DNA of 64,000 nt from Chamaecyparis obtusa (GCA_027943335.1 BSBK01001161.1:260501-324500); one strand, 5' to 3'. Positions 24,683-36,258 are shown, counted from the stretch's first letter. Program-made: numbers and translations. Notes: generated by a model from the letters alone, not told the origin.

Positions 24683-27241
24683 ATGGACAAGAGGAGGAAT
24701 ACTAGGTCCTTTGTCAGAAAGAATCCAGAGGTCACTCTGGAGTAACTACCTAAACAAGAGAAGAAGAGTTGGATTAGAAGGAATACTGAGTCTACTAGTG
24801 CTCCCTTTAGAGAACAAAGAAATACTAGAGCTAGAGTACCACATGTTTCCTCAAATGAGGATGGTTCACGGGATAGAGTTTCTAGATTAGATGGTGGTCA
24901 CTCTGAAGAAAATTTTTATGATACCCTAGAGGCTGTATTTCAAGACAAGGGTCCATTGCCTGTAGGTCAGGATGAACAAGCTAGAGAAATGGGTTTGGAG
25001 ATTGACTTGGATCTTAATGAAGATAATTTTAGAAGAGAAGCCATGAGACATAGGCAAGTCCACTTCCCATATCAAAATCTTCCTGATATGGATGTGTCAT
25101 TAGGTTCTGATGACATTATGGTAGATCCTAATAATTTGAATGCATTAAGGTTGCAATTGGCAGAGTAGGATGCTATACATAAGAGATTACAAAAGGAGAG
25201 AGAGGCTGAAAAGGTGAATGCTCTAATAGAGAGGTAGTCTCTTCTTAGAAAAATAAATGAAATGAAGGAGAGAAACAAGATGCTTTCTTCTGCTCCTAGA
25301 ACTCTATAGCATGATGTTTTTTGTGATCTTGATGCCCTAAGGAGTGAGCAAGAGTGCTTACTACAAGGTCATGAATTTTATAGGGAGGGCCTTGTGGTTA
25401 GATAGGTGCAAAGTTATGTCCCTTTGCCTAAAGATAAAGATGGGAATAGGATCACCAGACCTGTTATTGTTATTAGTGAAAAAGGAAAGAAAAAGATGGT
25501 GGGTGACCAAGCAAGTAAACAAGTGATAGTACCAAAGATCCCACCACCTGATTCAAGTAAGGACACTGAAATGGAGAGAAGGAGAAAAGAAGATCAGGAC
25601 CTTGCAAGAGAATTAGAGAAGGCTGAAGTTGAAGCTTCCATTGCTGAAAAGAAAAGAAAGATCCAATTTTTGAAGGCTTCATCAGCTAATGCTCTTGGCC
25701 CATCTGCTACTGAACTAGGTATGCTTTCTATGACTACTGCTATTCCACTTAGTAATGCTACCAATTCATTTCCTTCTTCATTTGCTAGGATAGGTGTAGA
25801 TCCTAGGCAATAGTCAAATGCACAAATAAATGTAGATGCTAATGTTGATCCTAGGGTTAACACTAGTTCAAGTTTTCAAAGAAGACCTATGCAATTAGAA
25901 GGCTATAGGCAAATTAGTTTTGATGGAATTCCTAGCTATCCAAATGCTTTTCCAAATGATATTAGAGATAAGGTACCTAAGTTTCCTGGTAATAATGCTA
26001 TTAGTTGTGAGGAGCATCTTAGGTTATTTGTTGATATGCTTAATGATTATGAGGTAGAGAATGAGGATGTGGTCATGAAATTATTTGTTCAATCTCTAAT
26101 GGAGGATGCTAGAGATTGGTTTAAGAGGCTTCCTGATAAGTGTATTGATACTTGGGATTCCTTTGAGAGATGTTTTAAAGAAAAGTATGGTGATAGGCCT
26201 AATGCTAGTTTCATGTTGAATGAATTCAATACCATAAGGAAAAATCAGAATGAGTCTGCAGCTGAGTTCAACATGAGATTTCAGAAGGGTATGCACAAGT
26301 TGTTCCAAGTTATGCGGTTAGATGACAATGTTTGTCTAAGCACATACTTCAATGCATTTGATGGGAAGATGGGATATTTATTGAGGGGCAAAGAACCAAG
26401 AAATCTTAGGGATGATTTTAGGATTGTTGTCAATATTGAGAACAAAATGAAAATATCAAGGAAATTGGGTGGAAAAAGAGATGACCCAAAGTTGTTTGGG
26501 GATAAGAAATGCAAAAAAGAAAATGATAAGAGTGTTGGATCTAGGAGGCAAGAAGAAGATAAATTGGATAAGGTGCTTAGTGCATTAAAGGACTTGAAAG
26601 CACTTAAAAATAGGAACATCAGTGCTCCTACCAATGAAAGGCATCAATTCAACAACAATTTCAATAAGCATAGTAGATTGCAGAACTACTCCTACAACAC
26701 CCAATGGAAGGATGGCAAGTCTATTGTCCTTGCTGCAAGGGGAAACAATGACAAAGGTGTCCCTAGCCCTCTACATAAAGCTTCAATAAATGTCATGGAG
26801 GACATACCTTGGTGTGTTGCATGCTAGTCCCCTCATTCTCCAGAGCATTGTGTGGTTGCACAATCTATGGCTGCAAATCAAGATTGTGGCAATGAGGAGA
26901 TACAACAAGAAGAAGAACAAGATGATATTGGATGCAACATGGTTTCTTCATATATGGGATATGAAGATGATTTTGATTTTGATGAAGAGGAAGATGTAAA
27001 TGTGAAGAGACATAATCAAGCCCTTTTTCATCAAGTTTTTTCTGATAGTGAAAGCATTGATCAGAAAACATGTAACATGAACTCTTCTTCTGAGCCAGTA
27101 AATTTGAGAAGACCTTCTAGAGAAGAGATGGATAAGATTACTATAGAAATGATTGCCCAAGTGAAAACTAGAGGCATGGTGGCAAGGAATATAAATGAGA
27201 AAGCTATAGGAATGTTTATAAAGAGTTCCAACTCCACATAA
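24683..27241 (+). pseudogene. TAT-2 gag
   Basis: I place the start at ATG 24683 (MDKRRNTRSF), which is in frame with all later gag pieces and is conserved in TAT-1. The overlapping ORF from 24651 is in another frame and is a shadow. The N-terminal third is charged and probably coiled coil (25170-25680, KEREAEKVNAL, ELEKAEVEASIAEKKRK). The capsid domain is at 25889-26500 with DARDWFKRLPDKCIDTWDSF and TYFNAFDGKMGYLL. A zinc-knuckle-like motif follows at about 26810-26850 (CVAC, His, Cys), then a strongly acidic tail. In-frame stops occur at about 25169, 25237, 25307, 25403, 25811, 26825 and 27239. Most are TAG where TAT-1 keeps CAG or CAA. Confidence 0.92.
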
Positions 27242-27271
27242 CCTGATGAGAACAAGTCAAAAGGTGATCAC

Positions 27272-28099
27272 ATGGTCAAATTCAAGAATGTGAAAGCTAA
27301 GAATTGTGAGCCTAAGGGAGTTGGAATTGAAAAGATCTCTAGTGAGATTGAGAAGCTAGTTAACACAATGGCTAAGGTTGAAAAATTGAGGGTGGCCAAT
27401 ACACCTAATGTGTTAGATAATCAAAAGGATGTTAAGGCAGTGCAGATTGAGATTCCTTCTTCTGCTCCTGTTGACATGTTATCTGTATTGTCACAAATTA
27501 CAGTTAAGGTTCCATTGTTAGAATTGTTGAGGATCCTTGAACATAAAGACAAAGCTATTGCATGGGTATGTAATGTTCATAAAAATGATGCTACATGTAA
27601 TGGATCTCAAGACAAAGTCTTCAAAGATGTTGTTGTTCAAGGAATTGTGTCTCAAATTCCTCCAATATATTTGGATAGTTCTGTCAATGCCAGCCTTGAA
27701 AATATTGATCCATTCTTTTTAAGTGTTCTGGTGAATGGAATGAAGTTGAGGAATTGTATGATTGATAGTGGTGCCTCTAATATTGTCATGCCTTTCAAAA
27801 TCATGGAGAGGTTGGGTCTTAAAGTTGATACAGTGCAAGGAAGATGTTGTGTAATGGATCAGAGAGAGGTACCAGTTATTGGGACTATCAATGCAATGCC
27901 ATATAGGTTGGAAAAATATCTAGAGAAAGAGCTAACAATGAGTGTTTTGGTGGTGGATATCCCTCCTCGTTATGGGATGCTGCTATCTAGGAGGTGGAGT
28001 GCTGCCATGGGTGGAAGTTTACAGTGTGATCTATCCTATGCCACTTTCAAGATTGATGATCAGTTTGTCAAGATTGAATGAGAGCCAAGAGTATGCCAC
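27272..28099 (+). pseudogene. TAT-2 aspartic protease
   Basis: This is in the same frame as gag. After a basic linker (KFKNVKAKNCEPKGVG) comes a helical stretch, and then the retropepsin-like domain. The catalytic motif is NCMIDSGASNIVMPFKIM at about 27749-27802. The C-terminal block is VVDIPPRYGMLLSRRWSAAM. It releases the mature proteins from the polyprotein. A TGA at 28079 replaces the CAA seen in TAT-1, so the ancestral frame ran straight on into the next domain. Confidence 0.92.
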
Positions 28100-28790
28100 A
28101 TGATTGAGAGAAATATAGATAATGAAACTACACGTTTTATGGATACTGATTTTAATGCTTTTAGGGAAGAGATCCCTATATTTGAAGATGAACCTACTTT
28201 GTCACCTATTTCTACTGAAGTAGGTGCTAGCTCTATGAAAGGTGATTTGTGGGTAATGTACTTTGATGGTGCAAATTGTAAAGATGGTGTAGGAGTAGGT
28301 ATTTTACTTATTTCTCATAGTGGAAACACCTACAATTTCTCTTTCACATTGAATTTCTTTTGTACCAATAATATAGTAGAGTATGAGGCTTTTTTGTTAG
28401 GATTGAGGTTGGCACAAAAACATGGTATTAAATGTCTAAGTGTTGTTGGTAATTCTAAGTTGGTGGTGTCCCAAGTCAGGTCAGTCTATGCTTACAATAA
28501 TAGAAGGTTGAAACAATATAGGAATGCAGTTTGGGATTTGATTGAACATTTTGATGCCTTCAATATTGAGTGGAAGGATAGGAGTAACAACAAGATGGAT
28601 GACTTGTTAGCCAATATTGCAATCAATCCTAATGATTTTACATTTTTTGGTATCTCTAAAGTTGAAATTCAGGCTAGGCCTAGCATACCAGATAATATTG
28701 AGAATTGGAAAGTTTTTGATGATGATAATGATATCTTGAAGTTTATGAGTTGTGAGGATTAGTATCATGGTCAGGAATTTGATTGTTTAG
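28100..28790 (+). pseudogene. TAT-2 second RNase H (Tat-type aRNH), placed before the RT
   Basis: This RNase H degrades the RNA strand of the RNA-DNA hybrid. The motifs in order are YFDGANCKDG (first Asp, about 28260), NNIVEYEAFLLGL (Glu, about 28380), VVGNSKLVV (28450; the third acid is Asn here but Asp in TAT-1), and NNKMDDLLANIA (last Asp, about 28600). The fold resembles the plant-type RNase H of the RVT_3 family rather than the Ty3/gypsy one. It lies between protease and RT in one frame with both. In the Tat layouts I know, such as Ogre and Retand, it lies between the original RNase H and integrase. A TAG at 28760 replaces CAG of TAT-1. Confidence 0.9.
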
Positions 28791-29800
28791 CCTTGGTTGA
28801 GTCAGTAGAAGGAAGGGAGGTTGTCTTAGGCAATGACGTCATTCAGCTTAGAACTAACAAGGTGTCCAAGGGGCTTGTTGTTTTGGAGACTATCTTTGAT
28901 AACCAGGATAGAGTTCAAAAGAATATCAAAGGAGAAGATCATGCTGATTTTGAGGAGATAAATCTTGGAACACATGAGGCACCTAAGAAAGTATACATTG
29001 GTAGAGATATATCTCAAAAGGTAAGGAGATCCTTGATTGAATTATTGAGGAAATTTAGGCATGTTTTTGCATGGTCATATGATGACCTAAAGGTTATAGA
29101 GAAGATTTATTTCAGCATATTATTCCATTGAAAGAAGATGCTAATCCTTTCCAGCAAAAACAAAGGCCTATTAATCCTACTTTGGCACCCAAAATGCAAG
29201 AAGAGTTAATGAAATTGAGATATGTTGTCATTATTAAGCCTATAAGGCATTCTTCTTGGGTGTCAAACCTTATTCCTATAAGAAAAAAGAATGGTGACAT
29301 CAGGCTTTGTGTGGACTTTAGGAATTTGAACATCAGTTCATTAAAGGATAATTATTGTTTGCCCAATATGGAAGCTATGTTGCAGAGAGTAACCAGATCA
29401 GAATTGATGTCTGTGATGGATGGTTTCTCTAGATACAATCAGGTCATTGTAAACGAATTAGAACAATTCAAGATAGCTTTCACAACACCTTGGGGAACAT
29501 ATGTTTATGTGAGAATGCCTTTTGGTCTCACAAATGCTGGTGCAACTTTTCAGAGGGCAATGGATGTTGCATTTTCAAATTTTATTAATGATTTCCTTGT
29601 TGTATATCAGGATGATCTAACTGCCTATTCCAAGAAGGAAGAAGACCATTGTGCTCATTTAGAAAAAAATATTTGTGAGGGCCTTGGAATTTGGCATTTC
29701 ACTAAACCCAAGGAAATGTGCTTTTGGTGTCATGGAAGGTAAGTTGCTTGGCCACTTAGTTGGGAAGAAAGGAGTGAGAATTGACCCTGAGAGAGTTGCA
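28791..29800 (+). pseudogene. TAT-2 reverse transcriptase
   Basis: A linker (28793-29090) leads to the polymerase, which begins around HIIPLKEDANPFQQKQRP. The RT motifs are SWVSNLIPIRKKNGDIRLC, VDFRNLN, MDGFSRYNQ, FTTPWGTYVYVRMPFGLTNAGA and the catalytic VVYQDDLTAYS near 29610. One base is missing near 29093 (GTTATAG against GTTTATAG in TAT-1), and one A is extra near 29665 (seven A against four in a GAGAAAAT context). Between them the RT is shifted into another frame, after which the original frame returns. Apart from these two indels the domain is open. Confidence 0.94.
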
Positions 29801-30454
29801 ACCATTGATAAAATTCAGAGACCAAAGAATGTTAAAGGGATTCAGTCCTTCTTTACTCAGGTCAACTTTCTAAGGAGGTTTGTGAAAAACTTTGCAGAGG
29901 TTACTAGACCTATTTCTAAGATGTTGAAGAAGGGATATGCAATCAATTGGGAGGGTGAACCTGATGAGGCTTTAAAAAATATCAAGCAGGCTATCAAAGA
30001 TGCACCAGTGCTAAAGGCACTTGATTATAATGTCCTAATGCATATCTTTTCCTTTGCATATTTTCATACTATTGCTACAATATTTTTACAAAAGAATAAG
30101 GATGGTTTTGAGCAGCCTATTACATTTTTCAATAAATCTTTGTAGGCTACAGAATTGAAGTATGATATAAATGAAAAACAAGCTTCTGCACTTGTGAAGG
30201 CAATCAAGGCTTTTAGGTTTTACTTGATGGGAGTAGTTGTGATTTCTTTTGTGCCAAGTGCAGCTGTGAAGGATATTTTCTCACAGTAGGAGGTGTCTGG
30301 AAGAAGGTGTAGATGGATCAATAGGATCTAAGAATTCAATGTTGAAATCCAAATTATTAAGTTGGTTAGAGGACAAGGATTGGCAAAAATGATGGCCCAA
30401 TCCAATCTTGATGCAAACTAGGTAAATCATTCTGAAATTGATTACACATGTGAT
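29801..30454 (+). pseudogene. TAT-2 original Ty3/gypsy RNase H, catalytically degenerate
   Basis: This follows the RT thumb (FAEVTRPISKMLKKG). The order of segments is that of a Ty3/gypsy RNase H, but the catalytic acids are missing. The first-motif region reads HIFSFAYFHTIATIFLQKN with no Asp. The second reads NEKQASALVKAIKAFRFYL, where an EKEALA-type motif is expected. The third reads VVISFVPSAAVKDIF, where TDH is usual. TAT-1 lacks the first motif as well, so at least that loss predates both copies. It may have persisted as a structural connection domain. Stops lie near 30144, 30287, 30329 and 30419. The TAG near 30287 is also present in TAT-1. Confidence 0.8.
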
Positions 30455-31726
30455 ATGGATGATTGTATTTGGTATCAAGATATTATCTATTACTTGAGAA
30501 ATATGAGATGTCTAGATAATATGAATGATAATCAGAATAGGACATTGAAGTTACAAGCCATTAAGTATGTAATTGTGAAATTTAAGTTGTATAGAAAGAA
30601 CTTGGATTGCATACTGTTGAAATGTGTAGATGAAAGTCAGGCTGAAGTATTATTGAGAGAAATGCATGAGGGAGTTTGTGGTGGGCATTATATGGGTAAA
30701 ACAATTGCTCATAAGATTTTGAGAGTAGGTTTCTGGTGGCCCACAATCTTCAATGAGGTAGAATAGTTGGTGAGGATGTGTGATGCTTGTCAAAGGTTCT
30801 CTAGTAAGCTTAAGTTTTCAGGTAATGTGCCATTAAAACCAGTAGAAGTTTTGGCTCCTTTCCAACAATGGGGAATTGATTTTATAGGGGAAATACCAAA
30901 CAAGTCAAGTGGAGGACACTCATGGATCTTAGTTTCCACTGATTACTTTAAAAAGTGGGTAGAAGCTATACCTACAAGGAATGCAACTAGTAGGGTGGTA
31001 ACTGATTTTCTGATGAGTAATATTTTTACAAGATTTGGGTGCCTTGAGAGGATAGTAAGTGATAATGCTATGTGCTTCAGGTCTGCCGAATATAAGGACT
31101 TTTGCAAAGGTTTGAGAATTCAGATTTCTAATTCCTCACCCTATCATCCACAAGGAAATGGTCAGGTAGAATCTACAAATAAGAGTTTGATTAAAATCTT
31201 GAAGAGAATTCTTGAAAAGAATAACAGGGCATGGAATTCAAAGCTACCATTAGCTCTATGGGCTGATAGGGTAACTGTGAAGAGGGCAATTGGTTGTGCA
31301 CCATTTGACCTAGTGTATGGAATTCATGCAAGAATGCCCCAGAATAACTTATTGGAGATGTATAAATTTGTTCAGCTATATGATGATGACATAAATGATG
31401 AGATGTAGTTGAGAATTGAGGACCTCATTAGGTTGGATGAGACTAGAAGAAAATCAAGTGCAAGGAATGCCAAATTGCAGTTGCAGGTTAAGAATTTATA
31501 TGATAAGAGGACTTTTGATAGGAAATTTGAACCCAGTGATTTGGTATTAGTTTGGAATGCCAGACTGGAGGATAAGGGGAAATATGGTAAATTTGATCCC
31601 ATCTAGTTAGGGCCATATTTGATTCATGAGAAATGGGGCCAAGATTCATACATCATCAAGGAATTAAATTGTGGTATTCAGGAGTTGCTAGTTCATGGAC
31701 AATTCTTGAAGAAATACTTCATTTGA
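30455..31726 (+). pseudogene. TAT-2 integrase
   Basis: The HHCC head (MHEGVCGGH, then RMCDACQRF) lies at 30660-30800. The core has WGIDFIGEIPNKSSGGHSW, IVSDNAMCF and GNGQVESTNKS, so D, D and E are intact. The C-terminal part has DLVLVWNARLEDKGKYGKF and LGPYLIHEKWGQDSY. In-frame TAG codons at 30764, 31406 and 31604 replace Gln, His and Trp of TAT-1. The polyprotein ends at TGA 31724-31726, giving a gag-pol frame of about 2347 codons from 24683. Confidence 0.94.
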
Positions 31727-31929
31727 GGTATTCTGTTTTCCATGAATAGTAGTTAGCTTTGTACATTTTGTAAATTCCTATAAATAGGTTGCTCGCCCTT
31801 GCCTTGTTTTGCCCTGGTTTGTCAGTTTTTGGTCTTGTTGCTTGGTTCTACCCTGCTTGTTCACTGTTGTCTGCAATTTTTCATGTGTGATGGTCTACTC
31901 CAAACCAGTGATTCTAAGTCCTTGCTATG

Positions 31930-31963
31930 CATGTAGGAGGCATACATCCCCAAATAGAGCCAC
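31930..31963 (+). other. TAT-2 3' terminal signature (polypurine-tract region)
   Basis: This reads GCATGTAGGAGGCATACATC then CCCAAATAGAGCCAC, directly before the LTR start TGTTAGC. TAT-1, NA-1 and NA-2 share the shape GAGRCATRY, CCC, then AGAGCCAC. About 200 bp of non-coding sequence separates it from the integrase stop. Confidence 0.6.
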
Positions 31964-34900
31964 TGTTAGCATGTGAAAAAAATTTCACAGCTCTGGGTCT
32001 TTTCCCCTGGTCTCTGCAATGTTTTTCAGGTCCTTGGCATAAACCCTAAGGTAAAACTTTCAAAAATCTAGCCGTTGGGTTTTAAAATTCAAAAATTCCC
32101 TAGCCTTTTTCTATTTTCATGTTACCTTTATACGGTCACTTAAAACCCTTAATCCACATGTGCTAATTGAAATGACTTACTTTACCATAGTTCACGGTTA
32201 GGTTTTATGTCTCGGTGGGTCCCCTTTAATTTTTCCTAAGTTCCCAGTGCCCTGTAAGTTTTAATATTTCCCTAAGTCATCGCTTTAATTCTTCCTAAAG
32301 TCTTTAGCTTTATATTTCCCTGGGCTCAGCCTCTGACACCATCTCAATCCAATGGTGGGCATGTATTCTCATGCAATCTGTCAGAGGCTTGTGAACATGA
32401 GACCGTCGTTGATTCATTTCTGTGACGTAACCCTTTCATTGCAGGTGGGACCACTGCCAACTCAACACATGTGGCAATACATTATTGGCTATGAGAAAGA
32501 ATGGTTTGGCAAGGTGGGGTCATGTTGTCAATCAGGCCAAAGATCTAGTAGTTGTCACATGATCTCAAAGAATATTCCATCCCCTTGAGATCATGCGACA
32601 GTCATCGATTTGGAATCTAGCCCAAAATTTCTCAGTGGGTCCTAACTACTAGGTGTGCCTTGTTAGCATTTCTCTATTGGTCCATGGGTAAACAACTAAG
32701 CATGTGTTAGTGGGACTTGATTTTCTGATGGCTCAAAGGGTCCTGACATTATTAGACAATCAATGATGAGCTTATGATCTGGTGAGATCTGTGAGAGGCT
32801 TCAAATTATGTGCCAACCATTGATTCTTCCATGGTTGCAGTGTTCCAAACGGTGGTCCCAGTGTCAGAAGGGACATGAATTGGTGGGTTCTTATTGGTCC
32901 ATGTGATGGTGAGTTGGATTGTTCCAAGGCGGGCCTACTTTGAAGACTTTTTAATCAATGGTTGGTGCATAGTCTTAAGGAATATTCCTACCCCTTAAGA
33001 TCATGCACCATCCATTGATTTTATTCCATGTCAGAAGGTTTTCAGAGGTGGGGAGATTCTTAAATCTATGGTTGGAGTGTAAGCATGTGGAATCTTTAGA
33101 TTTTTTAAGATCTTACGCTAGCCGTCCATTTTTCCAGGTGGTATATTGTTCTCAGTCGGTCCAAAGTGACACATTTGCCTAGGTGGAATTCTTTCATTGG
33201 TCGATGTGCTACTAAGATGGATCTTGTCAGCGGGGCCTATAGAAAAGTTTTAATCTATGGTCAGTTTGTGATCTTAAGGAATATTCCTACTCCTTCAGAT
33301 CATGTGCCATCTGTTGATCTCACATCTTGTGTGGACGTAACGAGTGGGACCGTCTGCCATGTGGTGCGTAGTTGTTTTGATCTGATTGGTTGACATGGAT
33401 GATGCTTAGAATAGGGCCGCTATCAAAGAGTTTATGATGAGGATAAATCTATGGTCGGCATAATTTCTTATGGAAATTGTTAGAGCCATAAGATCTTACA
33501 CCCGCCGTCCATTTCAAAGGCTTGAGCAAAGTGGGTCCTGTGTCAATGTGACTGGGCATGAGCCGCAAATGAGATAGTGACATGTGGCATTAGGTGGGCC
33601 TAGGTGGGGTCTAAAGATTAGTGGAGAGGACAAGTTTTAGTGGTCCCAAAAAAAATCAAGTGTCCATTCGTTCGCTTAAGAAAAGGGTGGTTCGCTAAGT
33701 TTGGCTGGGCCAGTTTTTAAAGAAAAACATAAAGCCCGCGAAGTAAAAAGATTAGATGGCTGTGACTTAAAGTAGATGGAGGCTTAAATGTGGGTCATCA
33801 TTTCTCTGTAGGTGCCAAGGAAATAACCATTGTGATTCAAATTCTAAATTCTAAATGGTTTCCTACAACCAAAAGGACTAAAATTCATTGCAAAAATGAC
33901 CTTGTTTGGTGAGAAGTGATTTGTTTGCTATTTGCGGTGTGGTCCAGGGTGTTGTGTGCTCGTCTATAGAGTTTGTACGCTATGATTTGGTGCTCAAGGA
34001 TTGTTGCAGAGTTGTCCTTTTGAGCATTATTTTATGATCCTTGATACCTTTAGAGAAGATTTGCATGATTAAGGATTAGTCTAGGATTTCCTCTCCCCTG
34101 GCTGCCTATGTTTCCCACCCCTAAATTAAATTCATGACCGTTTCTAGCTAGTTGGGTGGTTGAAACCCTAACCCTAGTCATCTGTAGCTTGTTGTAGATT
34201 TCCAAGATGACTAGGGCGGTATAAGTTGCAGAATTTTTGATTTTGCAAGGGTTCCAAAACAATTTTGCTTTTGGTCCCAGGTTGTTGACTATGTTATATT
34301 GATAGATGAGTCTGATTTTGGGCCTTTTTCCTATCTTTGTTTCATTTTGATTGTATATTGATCCTGACTCTGTTAATGAGAATACTATTGAATCCCAATC
34401 TTGCATCTTGTGTATGTCTTCTTGTCTTGATTCTGAGCTCATATATGTTAATGTCACAAAGTGTGTTAGCATATGGTAAACAAAGAGTATTTTGAAGTAA
34501 TCTCTAAGTTCCTAACAAAGTTAGGATTAAAGTCTTTTAGGTGGGTTTAGTGAGTTTGCAACCAGGTGAGAATTTGATGTCCTTATGTTTGAGGGAGAGG
34601 GGTAATAGGCAAAGCACTTACTCTGGATTCCATTATGTTTAAGTTAAGGTTTTCAGTCGAGGTATGCAATCAGGTGACTCTTTGCCCTAGGATAAGGCAC
34701 TAGTCTATCCTCTTGAGGTTTTCATTGTTAACAACCACACACAAACATTCATTTGATAAAATCTTTAACAAACCAATAAGGTATATTGTTGCATACTATT
34801 TTGAGACTCCTTTAGAGAAGTGAGTCAAGGGTACACCCACCTGAGAAATAAGGCTCAAAGTATAGGAGGATCTCTTTTGATCCTTGTTAATTGGCCCTCT

Positions 34901-34999
34901 TTCTTGTAGAATTTGGAGTGGTGATAGAGTCAAAGGTGTTATTTAAATTATCCAGCAAAGTATAAATCTACAAGTGAAGATCAAATGGAAGAACCAACA
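31964..34999 (+). repeat. TAT-2 3' LTR
   Basis: This 3036-bp copy pairs with 21545-24581. It keeps all three GAATATTCC dyads (about 32571, 32981 and 33281) and the GGGTACACCC box near 34828. The end GAACCAACA is at 34991-34999. Confidence 0.95.
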
Positions 35000-36117
35000 A
35001 CTGGTATGGTGGATGCATTAGGAATACGATTTCTAGTAGTAGCATTGCTAGGTGGAATAGTAGTGTTCATAGATGGCATACCTAATTCAGCAATAGAAGG
35101 GCCATGAACATCAGTTGATGAAGCCTTTAAGAACTGGATCTTTCTTCTCTTTTCTGCAATAGCAGCATCAATCTCAGCTCTTTCCAACTCTTGAGCTAGG
35201 GCTTCATCCTCCTTTCTTTTTCTCTCTATCTCTATTTCCTTACTTGAATCATGTGGTGGGATTTTTGGTATTGTCACTATTTTTCTTGCTTGGTCACCCA
35301 GCATCTTCTATTTTCCTTTCTCATTAATAACAATAGCAGGCCTAGTGATCCTATGTCCATCCTTATCCTTGGGCAAAGGAGCATAACTTTGCACTTGTTT
35401 GATCAAGGGGCCTTCTTCATCAAACTCATGGTCCTGCAACAAATGCTCCTAATCACTCCTCAAAGCATCAAGATCACCAAAAACATCATGTTGCAAAGCC
35501 CTAGGAGTAGAAGCAAGCATTCTATTTCTCTCCTTCATTTCATTAATTTTCCTCAACAGAGACTGCCTCTGTAATAAAGCATTTACCTTTTCAGCCTCTC
35601 TCTCCTCTTTTAATCTTTTATACATGGCATCTTGCTCTACCAACTACAACCTAAGTGCATTTAGGTCATGGGGATCTATCGTGTTGTCTTCAGAGCTTGA
35701 TGACACTTCCACATCAGTAGGATGCTGATGTGGGAAATGCACTCACCTTGGTTCCATGGGATGCCTTCTGAAATGATCTTCATCAGGATCTAAATCAATC
35801 TCCAAACCAATCTCTCTAGCTTGTTCATCTTGACCTACAGGAAATGGACCCCTATCTTGAAATATAGCCTCTGGGGTATCATAAAAAATATCTTTAGAGT
35901 GACCATCATCTGATCTAGAAACTCTATCTTGTGAACCTTACTCACTTGAGGAAACATGTGGTACTCTACCTCTGGTATTTCTTTGTTCTCTTATGGGAGC
36001 ACTAGTAGAGTCACCATTCCTTCTAATCCAACTCTTTTTCTCTTGTCTAGGAAATTGCTCCAGAGTGACCTCTTAATTCTTTCTGACAAAGGACCTAGTA
36101 TTCCACCTCTTGTCCAT
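35000..36117 (-). pseudogene. TAT-1 gag, N-terminal part
   Basis: The start codon at 36117-36115 (MDKR) matches the TAT-2 gag start. The following sequence mirrors TAT-2: an acidic segment with VGQDEQAREIGLEIDLD, then a charged coiled-coil-like part (35643-35449, LKEEREAEKVNALLQRQSLL), then 35304-35000 with AQELERAEIDAAIAEKRRK and IQFLKASSTD. The frame is cut by TAT-2 just after ASTIPVV and resumes at 21544. In-frame stops occur near 36075, 35940, 35745, 35645, 35451 and 35308. Confidence 0.88.
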
Positions 36118-36237
36118 GATTTACAATATATAGAATTGGTTCTAACCTTTTGAGTCACCACCCACCTAGATGGGAAATCTTTACTTGAAATACAATAGGA
36201 AAACAAGAGTGCACTTAACAACCTTTTCTCTAGACTC

Positions 36238-36255
36238 TCCCTAGCAGAGTCACCA
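36238..36255 (-). other. TAT-1 primer binding site
   Basis: On the element strand this is TGGTGACTCTGCTAGGGA, three bases inside the 5' LTR. It matches the tRNA-Arg-type site of TAT-2 with CG-to-TG style changes. Between it and the gag start, 36118-36237 is a short non-coding leader. Confidence 0.8.
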
Positions 36256-36258
36256 TTT

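Larger units (their letters stand above)
21545..34999 (+). mobile_element. TAT-2: full-length Tat-type Ty3/gypsy LTR retrotransposon inside TAT-1 gag
   Basis: Both LTRs (21545-24581 and 31964-34999) start TGTTAGCATGTG and end GAACCAACA (the left copy reads GAACCATCA). The flanks ACTAG (21540-21544) and ACTGG (35000-35004) are a target duplication with one change. TAT-1 gag is continuous across the insertion. In order: primer site, gag, protease, second RNase H, RT, original RNase H, integrase, 3' end signature. The proteins match TAT-1 closely throughout, and the LTRs are related in sequence but distinct, so the two are sister subfamilies. I counted about 22 differences in the first 300 bp of the two LTRs, nearly all transitions. 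Confidence 0.96.

Noticed and set aside
24651..24890. ORF of 79 codons at the start of TAT-2
   Set aside because: It overlaps the true gag frame, which starts at 24683 and is conserved in TAT-1. The 24651 frame has no continuation.
24683..31726. TAG used as a sense codon or readthrough signal
   Set aside because: TAT-1 has CAG, CAA or TGG at most of the same sites, so decay explains the stops better.
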